NCBI RefSeq assembly: GCF_965638725.1
Contig: NC_134982.1
Coordinates: 4,336,126 to 4,400,125, forward strand
Direction of reading: 5' to 3'
Length of the DNA: 64,000 nucleotides
From: Aptenodytes patagonicus
Taxonomy: Eukaryota; Chordata; Aves; Sphenisciformes; Spheniscidae
Shown: piece by piece, positions 47,491-59,716 of the stretch
Numbering within the stretch: position 1 is the stretch's first letter
Layout: each line of letters begins with the position of its first letter
Program-made: the position numbers and the translations under genes
Notes under the pieces: model-generated
Database searches by the model: none
What the model saw: the letters and a program-made list of their open reading frames with translations, nothing else
Told to the model about the DNA's origin: nothing

Positions 47491-49389
47491 TCATCCCGTT
47501 GCTGTAGCTGTAATGCCAGCACCAAGGTGAGGTTCCCCTAATGTGTTGGGCTGCGGTTATGAAAACTGAGGTACTGAAGTTTTTCAGGACTTTATTGCTA
47601 GGCCATGAGCTTTATAGTTAAAATCAGCTATGCTGAAAACTGGCTCTGCAAATAACTTCCATACCACCTCAATAAATACACTGTGAATAGGAGAACCAAC
47701 GGAGATCTAGGGTAAAAGAGGAATAAAAAAAAAAAATCCCGTTTCTGCTAAGCTAGGATATTCTATCCATCCTTAGCTGTGCTACCCATGCAGACACGGT
47801 GCAGTTGCTCTGCAGTCATGTGTCTTTGGCTAGAGAATTGATATAATAGCACCTCCTTCAGTCCTCTTTTTAATCTCTCTCACCACTCAAAATTCCCTGT
47901 GCTAAAGTTGAAGTGCCTGAGGGAAGAGAATTTTTTTGTCATGGAGATAATGTGGAGTCATGCAAATTCCATGCTGTTCAGGCACTTTGTCTGCACTAAG
48001 TATTTCACTCAGAGAAGATGTCTTAGAAACCTGGTGCCCTCTTTTCCCATCCGATTGATGAAGCTCCCTTAGGCATTCTGTTATCAGCTCTTTATCATAG
48101 ACTTTCAACCTTGGCCTGTGTAGCAACAGACATACTGTAAAATAAGCATTGTATTTTTTTTTTTTTTCTTATTGCAGGGAACCAGCAGGAATAATCAAAG
48201 TGGAATCTCAAAGTTTTCTGCGCGTCTTGTACCTGAGACATCAGGTTCAGGTGATCTTGATCATTTATAGAACTGTCTGCAAAGATAAAACTGTCCTGAT
48301 TAATAGAAAATTAAATTTATTAAGGCAGGTTCTAATCATGGTGTTGACTACTCTGCTTTTTTTTTAAGAGTACATACATGTTACATGGTCTGTCTGTAAC
48401 CAAAAGGGCTCAACATAAAATCGTGATGACTTGCTAGCGATGACAGATCAGATAGTCGTTATTGTCCAACAGACAGGAGAAAAGCTTCCCTGTTGGACAT
48501 TTGCTAAGAAATAGCTCAGCAAACTTGCTTGTGGAGCAAAATACAGCCCCTGCAGCACAGATAAGGAGAAGTACTGGTTTCTGAAGACAGCTTTTTAGAC
48601 AGATGACTTGCACATGACCTCACTGTTTTCTTCCCCGGTGCCTTTACCCTTTGAATGCTGGCTTCTATTTTGGGCTAAGTCTCCTTTTGTGTGACACAGA
48701 AGCTTGCTGTAGAAAAACTGCTTGAGTGTCCCCTTTGCAAGAGGAGGGAGTAACCCTTTGGGGTGCTGAATATCCTTGAGCCCTGAGAGCTTCCAGGCTA
48801 AATCCACGCCGGCACACAGGCAGTCGACCGCCGAATAACCTAAGAGTTAGGGCACCTGAATTGTGTCGTGGGCTGGATCACCGTAGATCTCGCTTACAAA
48901 AATAAAATTAACAATATCCACTTTCGCAGAGCTTTTTGAGCTTTATAGTCGGAGCACTGTATCGTCGCTTAGTAGTGGTGTATTTATTTTGAACAGCGCC
49001 ATTGGTGTCGATGGGACTTGCCGAAATGTGCTTGCTGAGGCCTTGAACCAGCAATACCAGACCTAATGATCCTCTTCCCAACAGTCTTAGTTGTTTAGAG
49101 AATTTTTTTGACGCGCACAAATAAAGGCACTTAAAAAACAAATAGCACCTGATTTCCATATATAGAGTCTTTGGGAAAATACCACCCCATCAATTATGTA
49201 TTTTTTTTAAACACTGCCTTTTATTTCTCTGTCTAAAGGGGCCCATTTAATACTGCGAGTAATGTTCTGAGTAATACCGGGCTGGGCACAAATGAGGCGC
49301 TTAACCGAGTTCCTTATTTTTATTATCCATTGTCTGCTAACCAGTTTTTTGTTGTTTCATTTATTTGCATTTTCCCTGGGGAAGGAAGG

Positions 49390-49490
49390 ATGGCAGCTCG
49401 GCGTGCGCTGAAAGCTGTCTTGGTGGATCTCAGCGGCACACTTCACATTGAAGACTCAGCTGTGCCAGGCGCGCAGGAAGCTCTTAAAAG
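49390..49490 (+). CDS. HDHD2: HDHD2 first coding exon (motif I)
   Basis: The exon probably begins near 49385 after ttttccctggggaag. It encodes residues 1-33 with DLSGT and ends AAAAG before gcaagc, a GC donor. Reading through gives a stop at 49516-49518, so the family sequence (EALKR|LRSAP) requires splicing here. Confidence 0.95.
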
Positions 49491-52400
49491 GCAAGCTACC
49501 TTTTTCGATTTCCTCTGATAGGTTATGGTCAGCGCTGTTTGCACAAAGACGCTTCTTTAAGTAAACGGGCCTGAAGCTTCTGCCTTTTTATGCTGTCGTG
49601 GATAAGCAAATAGGCGGCCAAATTCTGCTTTTATTTACACCTGTATTAATACCAAGAGAAATCAGCAAAGGGCCTAGATATTGAAAAGTTGCCATGTATC
49701 ACCTGAGCCCCCACGGCTTTCCTAAGTTGCTCTCTAGGTCTTTTCTAGATAGAAAAAGACAATATTCAGAGCGTTTCCGCTAACTCATATGGGACTACGG
49801 CCTCAGCCAAAGTGGAAAGTAGTTAAGTTAACCTGAATTACCCCGTGTACACCAAAGTCACTTCAGCTGAGCTGTTCCTCGGTGCTTTGTTTAACTACAA
49901 GAACCTGACTGATTGTCTGAGCCCTTAGGCCTGTGGTGAGCTACAGTGGAATAACAGAATAACTTGGCCTAGTGAGCAAGGCATCTTTTGCAGAGTTCTC
50001 GTTTCAGTTGGTCGTTCAGCCAAGGCTTTGCTTTATTATTTTTAAAGTTTCTTTCTGGTAGATAAACAACCCCAGTCGTTTTTTTAGTTTGAGAAACACT
50101 TGATAATCCAGCCCATCTTTTGTAAGAATTTCAACACGTTAATAAACAGGACAGCCGAGTACCTCTTTCTCTTCTGATGAAAGGGTGCCTAAAGAAACTG
50201 AGGCATAATAAAATGACTTAATCTGGCCAAGTCAGCGGCAAAATAGGATATGCAACCGCAGGGATCTTTGTCCTGTGTTATGACACTGTTTTCCTGGAGA
50301 AGACATCTTGCAATGGATGAAGGAAAACACAAAGCGATATAAGCTATCATGATGAGTGAGGGAGGACACCTTAAGATGCTGGGACAATAAGAATTAATCA
50401 GGAGAGAGGAACAGGGTTGAATTAAGGATGAGAAGTTTTTACTGGAATTGTATTGGCTGCTTAGATTTTTATGAAGCTAGACTGTTGCTCAGAGGAAAAG
50501 TTCGCAGCGGGATTAGGAAAGTCTGCTTTTTTTTTCACAAATAATTCTGTGGAGATAATTATCTCCTAAAGATGTAAAATTGCAAGGAAGTAAAAACTGC
50601 TAAAGCATTGGGTACTCCTTCATTACCCGTTCATTCATTGGACCTTGTCTGCCTGGTGTCTCGTGCTGCAGGGAGAACTTGTGCCAGGTGAGAGCATTCT
50701 CAAAAAATCTATATATATATAAAAAAGTGGTGATATTGTCGAGAAGAGCTCAGTATCTGTCCTGTCTGCTGCCCACCTCCAAACCCCCAGGCAGTAGACT
50801 GGACAGAAGAAATGGCTTCTGGAGAATCGGAAGACAAACTGTTTTATAAAGCCACTGATTCTCCTTTGTCTTCTGCTTCTGCTTGATTCCAGCTGAGCTG
50901 TGCTCATGCAGGCCCTGTTCTGGCTTTGGCAAGGGGAGGGCGTTAGAGAAGGGATAAGGTGCAGAGAGAGTCTGGTGCTGTTTGTCAGCTTGAACTGGCT
51001 GTCATGGGTATGGAGAGCAGGTGTCATTTCACTGCAAAGAACAGCCATGTCTTTTTGCTTAAAGGTTTGAAAAAAGTATTTTCTCATGCTCTTTCCCGCT
51101 AATCCATGTCATTGTCCTTCCTAAAGAGACGCTGAAATGATTGGCGTGCAGCTTGCTTGGGGAACAAATGGATAGATTCCATTTTTAGGGTTACTTCTCA
51201 GTATTGAGGTCCGTGGGGAAAAAAAAAAGACTTATTTTTATTTTATTAGCAACCAGGGGACTTTTTTACCAGTTCATACTTGTGAAGGGTCGGTGTATCT
51301 GACAAACAAGAGAAAGAAGCGGCAGGTGCAAGCAGGTCTCCAGCGTTGACCAACTTTATTCTGATGTTCTCCGTGCAGTCGTGATGCCAGTGTTTGTTTC
51401 TATGGCAACAAACAGAGAAAGTGATGGTGGGGGAATAATTAAAGGGAACGCCATTGAAATTGTCACTTACAATTATTTGATTCTTTGGTAGCACGTACTG
51501 TCAGTGTAGGGCAATAATGTGGTTTTATGTGATATCGGTGTTCCTCAGTAAAGGGAGAAATGGCTGCAAAAGCTAACATAAAATCGTCACACAGGTAACA
51601 CAGGCTCCTAGAGCATCCTGCCTCTCTGAAGGAGCCACAGCTGCTATGAAATTCACTCGGCAGGTGGAGTTCAATGTATTTAGCAACAAGGTTCTTTTGT
51701 TTATTTGTTTTGGTTCAGGATGCTGTTGATCCAGAATACAGGGCTGGTTTATTTATTATCTAGTTTGAACTAGAAGGCTTTTCAAACTAGTTGTTGTTGA
51801 TCATAGATGTGTTTGCTGCTACTATGAAGGTGGAGTTTGGAATCACTATTTTCCTCCAGACTTTTCCTGGTAGAAGCAAAACAGGGGAGACTTGGTCTTG
51901 TTCTGGTAGCTGTAATTCTTGCCATCTGTTTCACATTGCCCCCCAGTCCACAGAAGTTAACAACCTCATGGTTCTTGTGTGGCACCAGTACTCTGGGATG
52001 TATACAGTCTTTTCATCTGCAGCCTTCAGACAAACGGTCCTTTTTCAGTCCCAAAGAGACGTACAGGTGTGTAAATAGAATGATGCTGGGGCCAATTTGC
52101 CTTTGCTCTTCATCCATCAGGCTGCGCAGCGCTCCGGTTACCATTCGATTTGTGACAAACACAACGAAGGAGTGCAAGAGAGACCTGCTGGAGAGGCTGA
52201 CGAAGCTGGGATTTGACATTGCAGAAAATGAGATCTTCACGTCTCTGACAGCAGCCAGAAATCTTCTGGAGCAAAAGCAGGTGCGGCCTCTCCTCCTGGT
52301 GGACGATAAGGCCCTGCCTGATTTCACAGGTGAGGCGGTCAGAAAACAGTGTGGGGGAAGTTACTGAACAGCTAAGGAAACATAGTGCTCTCCGTTTGGT

Positions 52401-55400
52401 AGAATGACGATCATATATATACCACTAGCCATGATGAAGCCTGAAATGTGGGACTCTCCAGGGTCATAAAGATCCTTTCTGCTTTTTAAATTAACATTAA
52501 ACTGTCTGAAGTCATAGCTTCTTGAAGAGTAGTGGAAATGGCAGCCAAAACCTTCAAATAGTCAGGAATTTGGGTAAAACTCGATACTTTTTATTAATTT
52601 CCAGTGTAAAAAAAAAAAGTAATACTTACCACTTGATCATTGGAGATTTATTGCACCTACCAGTGCTGATTTGTTTTATAGCAAGGAAGTGTCGATTTGT
52701 TGGAAATCCGGTTTCCCTCAGCTATGGTACAGAGGTTTTGCTCGTAAAGAGCTGAAAAGCCAGTGTGTAGGCACGCGCAGGAGACTATTTCTCTTAATAG
52801 ATTATTATTAAATGTAAAATCTCCAGGTAGTTATTGTTACTTGTATTGAACATCTAGGTCTCATGTATCCATGTATTTGGATACCTTAATTGGTGATAGA
52901 AGCTTCATTGCCCCGACTTCTCTAGATTGTCATCTCTAAAGACCTGGTTAAAACTTGCTTTACTTTCAGATGTTCCCGTTTCCCTCTCTCAACAATAAGG
53001 GCAGTGGAAGATGATAAATTCTAACTCGGACATGTCTGACAGGTGCCTGAAGCTAGGACAGTTAGTCCTTGACTTAACCACATCGTTGTTTCAAGAGTAG
53101 TGAAGATACCCACATTTTTAACGTATTCAGAGTTGAAAACTATATATTGTATATTCAGACTTTCATTTAAAGTCAAGGCAGCAAAAATGTGGATGGCTTA
53201 CCACCGCTCCCTGCCCCGTGCCTTATAAACTGAAATCCTTATGGCTGTGTAATTTAAGTAGGTTCTAATCTTGCTAGGAGCTAGACATTTCCTGTTAAAT
53301 TTTAGTGCCATAGTCTAGTCAGTAATCTTCAGAAAGATAAGCGTTCAGGAGAAAAGCCTCTGTGGGCTCTGAGAGCAATGAAACCTGATAATCTGTTCCA
53401 CCTAACATCATCTCCAGAGAAATACGCCCCCAGCGATATTCTGTATTTGTGTTCTCAGGAAGGCTTTCTTGGGTCAGAAACAGCAGAGATGGCAGCTATT
53501 TCACCGAAGGTGGTTAAATCAGTTTAATCTCCATGTATTTGGGATCTTTCCATCAGTTTTACAGTAGCTGATGGTAATTTTGTAAAAGATGGCAAAGATA
53601 GAGCTATCAGCGGAGTGCGTTGGTGGCATTTTCTGTGTTGCTTGGATCTGGAATGGATTGTTTTGTTTCTCTTTGCTACAGGTGGTTTTGCTCATATTCT
53701 CTCAGTGCTGCTCTTGAAACATTTAAGTACGATGCAGAATGTTTTAAATTCCTGTTAATGGCTGCTATTGAACTATTCTTGGCTAATCTCTCTATAAAGT
53801 TGGTCACAGATGGATGAATGTAATCCATTCTTGGTTAAAGGACCCAGGTGCTTTGGATGGTGTCACAAATCCACATGGCATCTCTGAGTGTACGTTTTGC
53901 TGTCTGAGCTAACTGAAGGACATGCGGCAGGAGGCATCAGCCAGCAGGCTGCGATGACACTCTCTGGAGACCCAGGAGCTCTAGTTATCCCAGTAAAGGT
54001 GTAGAGGATATGCTGTGTGAAGGTGGAACAAAACCCCCAGCAAGTGCAGGATGCAGCTGATACTTAACCTGTCCTAAATAAAACACTCTGGTACTCCTGT
54101 TTCTCCTGTAGGTGCTACTCTGCTTCCACTGCTGGTTCTGTTCAGAGGTGGCACTGCCATGTAAAAACAGGTCATGCTCCTCCGGAGCAGTGCAGGACAA
54201 AGGAGGTGCAAGCTGTTCTCGAGGGGACTAATCCACATTAAAAAAAAGACCTTCCAGAAGAGCCAAAACTAATCTAGTGTAACAACTTCTAGGTCATGCT
54301 GCAATACCATCTTTGCCATCATAACCGGACTGATATGTAGAACAACACTCAGGCTTTTTACCATAAGTGGAGTTTTCTGTGACTAGAGGGAACAGAAAAA
54401 CCAGATGGAATTCTCTAGTCTTCCTGCTTTACTGTCTTACAAAGCAGATGAATATGCGTAGAAAGCGATTCTTGGATAACAAAAAGTCATTCAGTTAAAG
54501 AAGTGATTTGTGCGGTCTCCGGCATTTCAGTGGAGGCAGTGAGAGAATGACTGTTCAACAGTCACTGTTAAGACTACCCGGCTGCAGAGTTGTGTCCATC
54601 GTGTAGGATGGCAGAGTCTGGATAGATCAACACCTTTCCACAGATGCTTTCCTCGTTTCTAAAAGACGTAAAACTAGTCTATATGTGATGTGTCTGTGTC
54701 AGAAAATGCTCATTTTTGCTGTAAAGTGATTTAATTGCACTTGTTGACTGTGTACTGCTAAGTATGAATAAAATGCTGTTCACTCAGAGTCACGTTTCGA
54801 TTTTCCAGGCATAGCCACTGATGACCCCAATGCAGTGGTGGTAGGACTGGCTCCTGAGCGCTTTCACTACGAGATGATGAACAGAGCGTTTCGGTAAGTC
54901 AGCCCCTCCTCGTGGCATTTTGAAGGGTGGCTGTCTTGTGCTGGGCTCTGTACCTCTACGTAGGCGAGGAAATCCTTCTCGTGTGGGAAGAAGAGGGTGG
55001 TAGCAGTATCATTGTTACGTAGCGTGATTATGGTATGATCATCCGCTGTGAGTCTGTCCTGGATTTGCCCGGTGTTTTCCTGGTCCTGTGTTTCAGGCTG
55101 GGCGGAGGCCGCAGGATGGGCTCTGTCTGATCTTCAACGTCTCACTGACTTGTTCTGGGTATTTTTTCCCCAGTCCTCTATTGAAGATAAACTGTTTTGC
55201 TGGTGTCAGTTTTCTTTGGTCTAATAGAAATATTAACTACTGGCCGCATTCTCTTCTTCTCGAGCCTTATGCCTTGTCCTTTACTTTATTCCCTGTCTTT
55301 TACTGCTCAGATAATTAAGTCACTTGGGGTTTGCATTGCTCATAGCAAAACCTTAAGGTGAATCTGCTTAAATGCAGGTATCTACAGTGCCGATGCCTGT

Positions 55401-58400
55401 ATCTGAGCTGGTGACCTGGGCTCCAGAGGGAGAGAGGAGGCGCTTGTAAGGCACCATTCATTTTTTCCCCAGTAGTGCTTAAAATAGGACAGTTGAACTG
55501 TGCCCTAGCAGTGCTTTTTCCTCTCCACTGACTGTGAAGAGCCCAGGCTGACTAATTACCTGGTAGGCAACTGCTCGGTCGATATCCAACATTAGGTTAG
55601 GTAAATCGAACCCGATGAGAGTCCCAAAATGAGATACACAGAGTAAGGCCATTCTCTAGGCACCATTTGAAATGACTGAGACTAAATTTCTCTTCTTGTA
55701 TACGTGGGATTTTGATGCCACATTTAAAAGAATTCTCTCAGGTGAGATCCCTCCTGCAGACTGCTGAATGTAAGTGGTTGTGGTGCTGCTGTCAAATTAG
55801 ATTTTTCTGTATCCTAGAGGCATCCTCCCATCGCGAACATACCTGGCTGCTCACAGATAACGCGTGCCAACTCTCTTCTTGTTGAGCTTGCTTTGGAACG
55901 CATTGATTCAATAGAAGTGTTTTGTGATAATTAAGTGAAATGAAGTATTATCATTTATGTACTGCTCAGAGTACCCAGGCTGCTCTGCAAGCACGTGGGA
56001 AGGAGCAGACGTCCTCCAAGGAGCATACAACTCACCTAAGGCAGCTTCTTTGAGCAGAGCCACAGCAGAGCTCCAGAAAGGCAGTGAAGGGGCAAAGCAA
56101 GATTTTGTTTGTTTTCTTAAAGGCTTTTTTTTTTGTAAATCAGGCGGGGTTAAGGGGAAAAGAAATCCTTCTTTCTGCCCTCAAGATAACGGCCAGCGTT
56201 TCCCCTCTATCCCGAAGCTTTGCTAGTTACATTCCTGCCTGTTGTGACAAAGACTGGAGTTGCCTCAGTACCTGAAGAAGGTGCTATAAAATCGAACGGG
56301 AAGCGTTTGGCAGTCGTTAACCTCAGCTTTTATAGATGCTGTCTGGAGGGCTTTTGTTGCACTGAAACTGAGGCTGGGGAAGGGGAGGACTGCGATAACC
56401 TTGCTGTGCTTGGTAGTACCGGGAGGATTCCTCTAGTGCAGCAGCTACGCAGGCTTCCCTTTGCTGCAGGACAGGTAGCTGCTGTGTCTGCTGTAAAGAA
56501 CAACTACCAGGCAGGTAACAGAAATGGAAGAATTCAAAGATTAGGTCCAGATTCTGTGAAAGCAAGCATTCTTAAACTCCCATTTATTACTTTGCTGTCA
56601 CGGGTCCACTGTTCAGGTGCTGTGTGTGCTAACAAGACATGCTCCCTGCCACAAGGGTTTTACAAGGCAAGTGTTAGACAAGAGCCCTCAAGCAGACACA
56701 AAGTGAATTGACAGGGGTAACAAGGTAGCGAGGCTAAGGAGGCACTGATTGAGATCGGTGGAGCAACAGCAGTTTCTTAATTACTTCTTCCCTTACGTTT
56801 TTCCACCCATTCCAGACGATCTGTGCAGGTTTTTAACAGGTAGGTCAGCTGGCAGGCAGAGATGCTGTCTGTGGAACCCCGAGGAGGGTGCACGCTGGTG
56901 CGTTGGGGCAGAATTGGGCCCGTGGAAGGTGGGAGGATCTTGGTTGTTGGGCAGGGAGCAGTTCCCAGTCTCTCAGACCACCGCTGCACTCGCTTCCTGA
57001 GGCTCCCAGGTGCTGTGGCCAGCCAAGACCCTCCTGTAACGCTGCCATACCGTGCCTTGTGACCCTTACTCTGTGACCCTTTTATCGTACTCGGAAGTGT
57101 TAGGAATCTGCTGACTTGTTGCTTTGATCCATCTTCCACTTGGAATTTTTGGTTCCCAATAGCAAGGAGCTCAAATCCAGCTTTGTTCCTAACAGGCTCA
57201 GTAATAGCGCTGTTAACTGGGGAATTCGATGGGACGTGAACATGCCTAATATCTTTGTGCTTTTTCGTGTAACTTGTTATTGTAATTCCTCCAACGTTAA
57301 ACTATAAAGTTAGGGTAAAATCATCCACCTTCTATTTGGGACTCACCTGAACACCCATCTCTGCTGGAAACACATAGCTGTTCGGCTGTTAGAGGCGATA
57401 CCGACAGCCCCAAGGACTGCTGGGCTGCAGATTTCCCGGCAGCAGCATCCTGAAAGCACTGCTGTGTTCTCAGTCCAGGCGAGGAGATTAAAGCTGTGGC
57501 CATCAAACTGCTACCTACAGCTGCTGCCTGTGGTTAATGTATTTTAAAATACTTGCGTGGGGAAATCAGATGGGTTCTAATGTTAGGATGTTTGCCTTAG
57601 TGAAAAGTGAGGCAGCTTAAGAGTAATGGACCTAATCACATGAGAGATATAGACCGGATTTAAAAATAGTTACCTGTTAAAATCCTCAAGATAATAAATT
57701 CTTTATTTGGGGGATTTGTTTTACTAGCTGTTTCTGGGGAAGAGTAAGGAAGGAACTTTAACTGTCCAAACGAATGCTAGCTTGCATTATAATCTGGGGC
57801 TTTGTGAAAGTCAGCGGGAGCTTTGTCAACTTAAACGAAAGCCAGTTCAGGCCTTCAGCTGTAAATATCGGGGGTTTTTAATATAATTTTTGTACTTCCT
57901 TCTTCATTTAGGTTGATTTTGGATGGTGCTCCTCTTATAGCTATTCATAAAGCCAGATACTTCAAGAGAAAAGATGGCTTGGCTCTGGGACCTGGACCTT
58001 TTGTAGCTGGGCTGGAATACGCGACGGACACCAAAGCGACAGTGGTGGGGAAGCCAGAGAAAACCTTCTTCCTAGAAGCTTTGCGGGGGACTGACTGTGC
58101 CCCAGAAGAGGCCGTCATGATTGGTGACGTACGTGGGGACCAAATACCTTATCACTTGCCTGTTAACGTAGTGCCCATCTCCGCTGTGTGTCGTGCCTCC
58201 CAAATGCCACGAATGGATCTTTCGAAAAGCGCTGTGCTTAGACGAGGGGTGAAAACTGAACCATCAAAACTTGCAGGATTGAACGTGTAGTCCATGGGGT
58301 CAGTTCTCTCGCGTCGGTCGCTATTTGATCAGGCAAAAAGCACGTAGTAAATCATTCCCGTGACAGTTTGTCTAACAGGTAGCTACAGGATTTGACTCCG

Positions 58401-59716
58401 TGTAGCTGCTTTTAAGTGGCTGATTAGTGATGTGCAAGGCAGAGAACGTCATGAAAAACCTGTTAACAAATAGTGTCTGTGCCCACTAACCAGCTGATCT
58501 CCTGTTCTGTCCCAGGACTGCAGGGATGATGTTGGTGGCGCCCAGAATGCGGGCATGCGTGGGATTTTGGTAAGGACCGGTAAGTACTCGACGGATCGGT
58601 CATTTCGGGAGACAGCAGTGCACTCAGTGATCTGGCCCTGGGTACTGGCAGCCCCCTGTGCCCAAAGCAAAGGTATGCTCTGAGCCCTGGGTCTGGCCCT
58701 GGTGCCTTGTAGAGGCCCGCCATGCCCGTGGTTTGTCACACCGAGGGGCTGCTGGGAGACCCCGAGTCCATCACCCCATTCATTTTGGGGTGAGTGCAGC
58801 AGATACGTTTCCTCAGCTGCAGCATGGCAGCCTGTCAAGCAGTAGATTGCGATTAAGTCAGGATAGGCCATTATATTTAATGTTTCAACAACAGGGCTGG
58901 AGCACAGACCCCCGAACTGGGAGCAGGATGGTAGGAAGTAATAGACGTGGGCGGCTGATCTTGTAGGTGTGAATCTTTTTCCCATGACTCCAAAATCCCG
59001 AGCGCTGGTCGAAGAACAGAGAGAACTGTTACTGTGACATCTTTAAGCTTGCCAAAATCGGTCATAGCAATGCAACCTCTAATCATTCAGGAACTCTGAT
59101 GGCATTCCCTAGTAATTACACTGGTAATTATAGAAGTAATTTTGCTTCAGACAAAAGTGGAACCCTAAGGGACTGGTGGGTATTATTGATGGTACCATGG
59201 ACTGGGTAAGGTCTTTCTGAGGTGGCAGCTGCTCATGCCACACAGTCCATTATGTTGAAAATGAAAGCAAGTAATCCTACTCTTCCTCATAAAACCCAGA
59301 AGGGAAGATGATAACATTATTATTATTTCAAGAACCTACAACACGAATATCTGAACAGTCAGTGAAAGAATAGTGCTAGTACAGTGGAGTGAAACCAGTG
59401 CGTAAGTAACACTAATTTTGAGCCAGAGCCACCCCTGGAGGAATCTTCTGTAAGGCTCGGTGGTTGTTTAGGGAAGACTTGTGAGATATTTGTTGCAGGA
59501 GAACCTCAGATGGGCATTCCTCCTGATCCGAGGAAGCTGTAATTTTCAGGGAAAAAAAAAAAGGATACCCAAAGGAACTTGGTAAATGTATGTTTTTGTT
59601 AATCTGTTACAGGTAAATATCGACCGGCAGATGAAGACAAAATCAATCCCGCTCCTTACTTAACCTGTGAGAATTTCCCAGAGGCAGTGGAACATATCCT
59701 AGAGCGTCTGCTGTGA
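49390..59716 (+). CDS. HDHD2: Haloacid dehalogenase-like hydrolase domain-containing protein 2
   Basis: Six coding exons (49390-49490, 52121-52329, 54809-54893, 57912-58128, 58516-58579, 59613-59716) join in frame to 259 aa, the length of the mammalian protein. HAD motifs are visible. Motif I is DLSGT with the nucleophile Asp13 and Ser15 where most HADs have a second Asp, as is usual for this subfamily. Motif II is VTNTT with Thr46, motif III is Lys179 in GKPEKT, and motif IV is GDDCRDD (203-209). The cap lies between motifs II and III, as in type C2 HADs such as LHPP. A Mg-dependent phosphatase activity is expected, but the physiological substrate is not established. The ATG opens the conserved [17 protein letters not shown]. 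All introns are GT-AG except the first, which is GC-AG. Confidence 0.97.
49615..49665 (+). repeat. Possible ancient amniote repeat fragment
   Basis: ggccaaattctgcttttatt followed by tacacctgtattaatacc resembles the 'ggccaaattctgctctcatttacac' wording of an old amniote repeat. Short and decayed. Confidence 0.3.
50180..50300 (-). repeat. MIR-like (CORE-SINE) remnant, antisense
   Basis: aaagaaactgaggcataata, atgacttaatctggccaagt and cagcggcaaaatagga correspond in order to the antisense MIR core. It lies in HDHD2 intron 2 and is diverged. Confidence 0.55.
52121..52329 (+). CDS. HDHD2: HDHD2 coding exon (motif II)
   Basis: Acceptor tcttcatccatcag, donor CACAG|gtgagg. It encodes from [17 protein letters not shown] to [10 protein letters not shown], including motif II Thr46. 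Confidence 0.96.
52330..54808 (+). other. HDHD2: HDHD2 intron, 2.5 kb
   Basis: A GT-AG intron. Nothing beyond ordinary AT-rich intronic sequence is recognised. Confidence 0.8.
54809..54893 (+). CDS. HDHD2: HDHD2 coding exon (cap region)
   Basis: Acceptor cgattttccag, donor TTTCG|gtaagt. It encodes [18 protein letters not shown] and on to MMNRAF. Confidence 0.96.
55955..56060 (-). repeat. Probable ancient LINE/SINE 3'-end fragment, antisense
   Basis: gtactgctcagagtaccc, ctctgcaagcacgtgg and ccaaggagcatacaactcac match in order the antisense of an old amniote repeat end ('gcgctgtacaaacac ... aaagagcttacaatct'). Diverged. Confidence 0.35.
56605..56730 (-). repeat. Probable ancient LINE/SINE 3'-end fragment, antisense
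   Basis: caggtgctgtgtgtgctaac, gacatgctccctgccacaag and ggttttacaaggcaag correspond to the repeat wording 'ggcgctgtacaaacac ... acagtccctgccccaaagagcttacaatct'. Same family and orientation as the copy about 600 bp upstream. Confidence 0.4.
57912..58128 (+). CDS. HDHD2: HDHD2 coding exon (motif III, start of motif IV)
   Basis: Acceptor ccttcttcatttag, donor GGTGAC|gtacgt at a codon boundary. It carries the conserved [17 protein letters not shown] stretch, Lys179 in GKPEKT, and VMIGD. Confidence 0.96.
58516..58579 (+). CDS. HDHD2: HDHD2 coding exon (motif IV)
   Basis: Acceptor cctgttctgtcccag, donor GACCG|gtaagt. It begins [14 protein letters not shown] and completes motif IV. Confidence 0.96.
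58580..59612 (+). other. HDHD2: HDHD2 last intron, 1.0 kb
   Basis: A GT-AG intron. The frames at 58449-58985 on both strands overlap exon 6 and the intron and have no independent support. Confidence 0.8.
59613..59716 (+). CDS. HDHD2: HDHD2 last coding exon, with stop
   Basis: The acceptor is tttgttaatctgttacag. It encodes [16 protein letters not shown] and on to VEHILERLL, with TGA at 59714-59716. Confidence 0.97.

Larger units (their letters stand above)
49491..52120 (+). other. HDHD2: HDHD2 intron with GC donor
   Basis: A 2.6-kb intron, gc...ag. It holds a MIR-like SINE and possible older repeat fragments, and no recognised exon. Confidence 0.85.
54894..57911 (+). other. HDHD2: HDHD2 intron, 3.0 kb
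   Basis: A GT-AG intron containing two probable antisense fragments of an old amniote repeat (about 55955-56060 and 56605-56730). The 163-codon plus-strand frame at 56220-56711 overlaps the second and is not supported as a gene. Confidence 0.75.
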
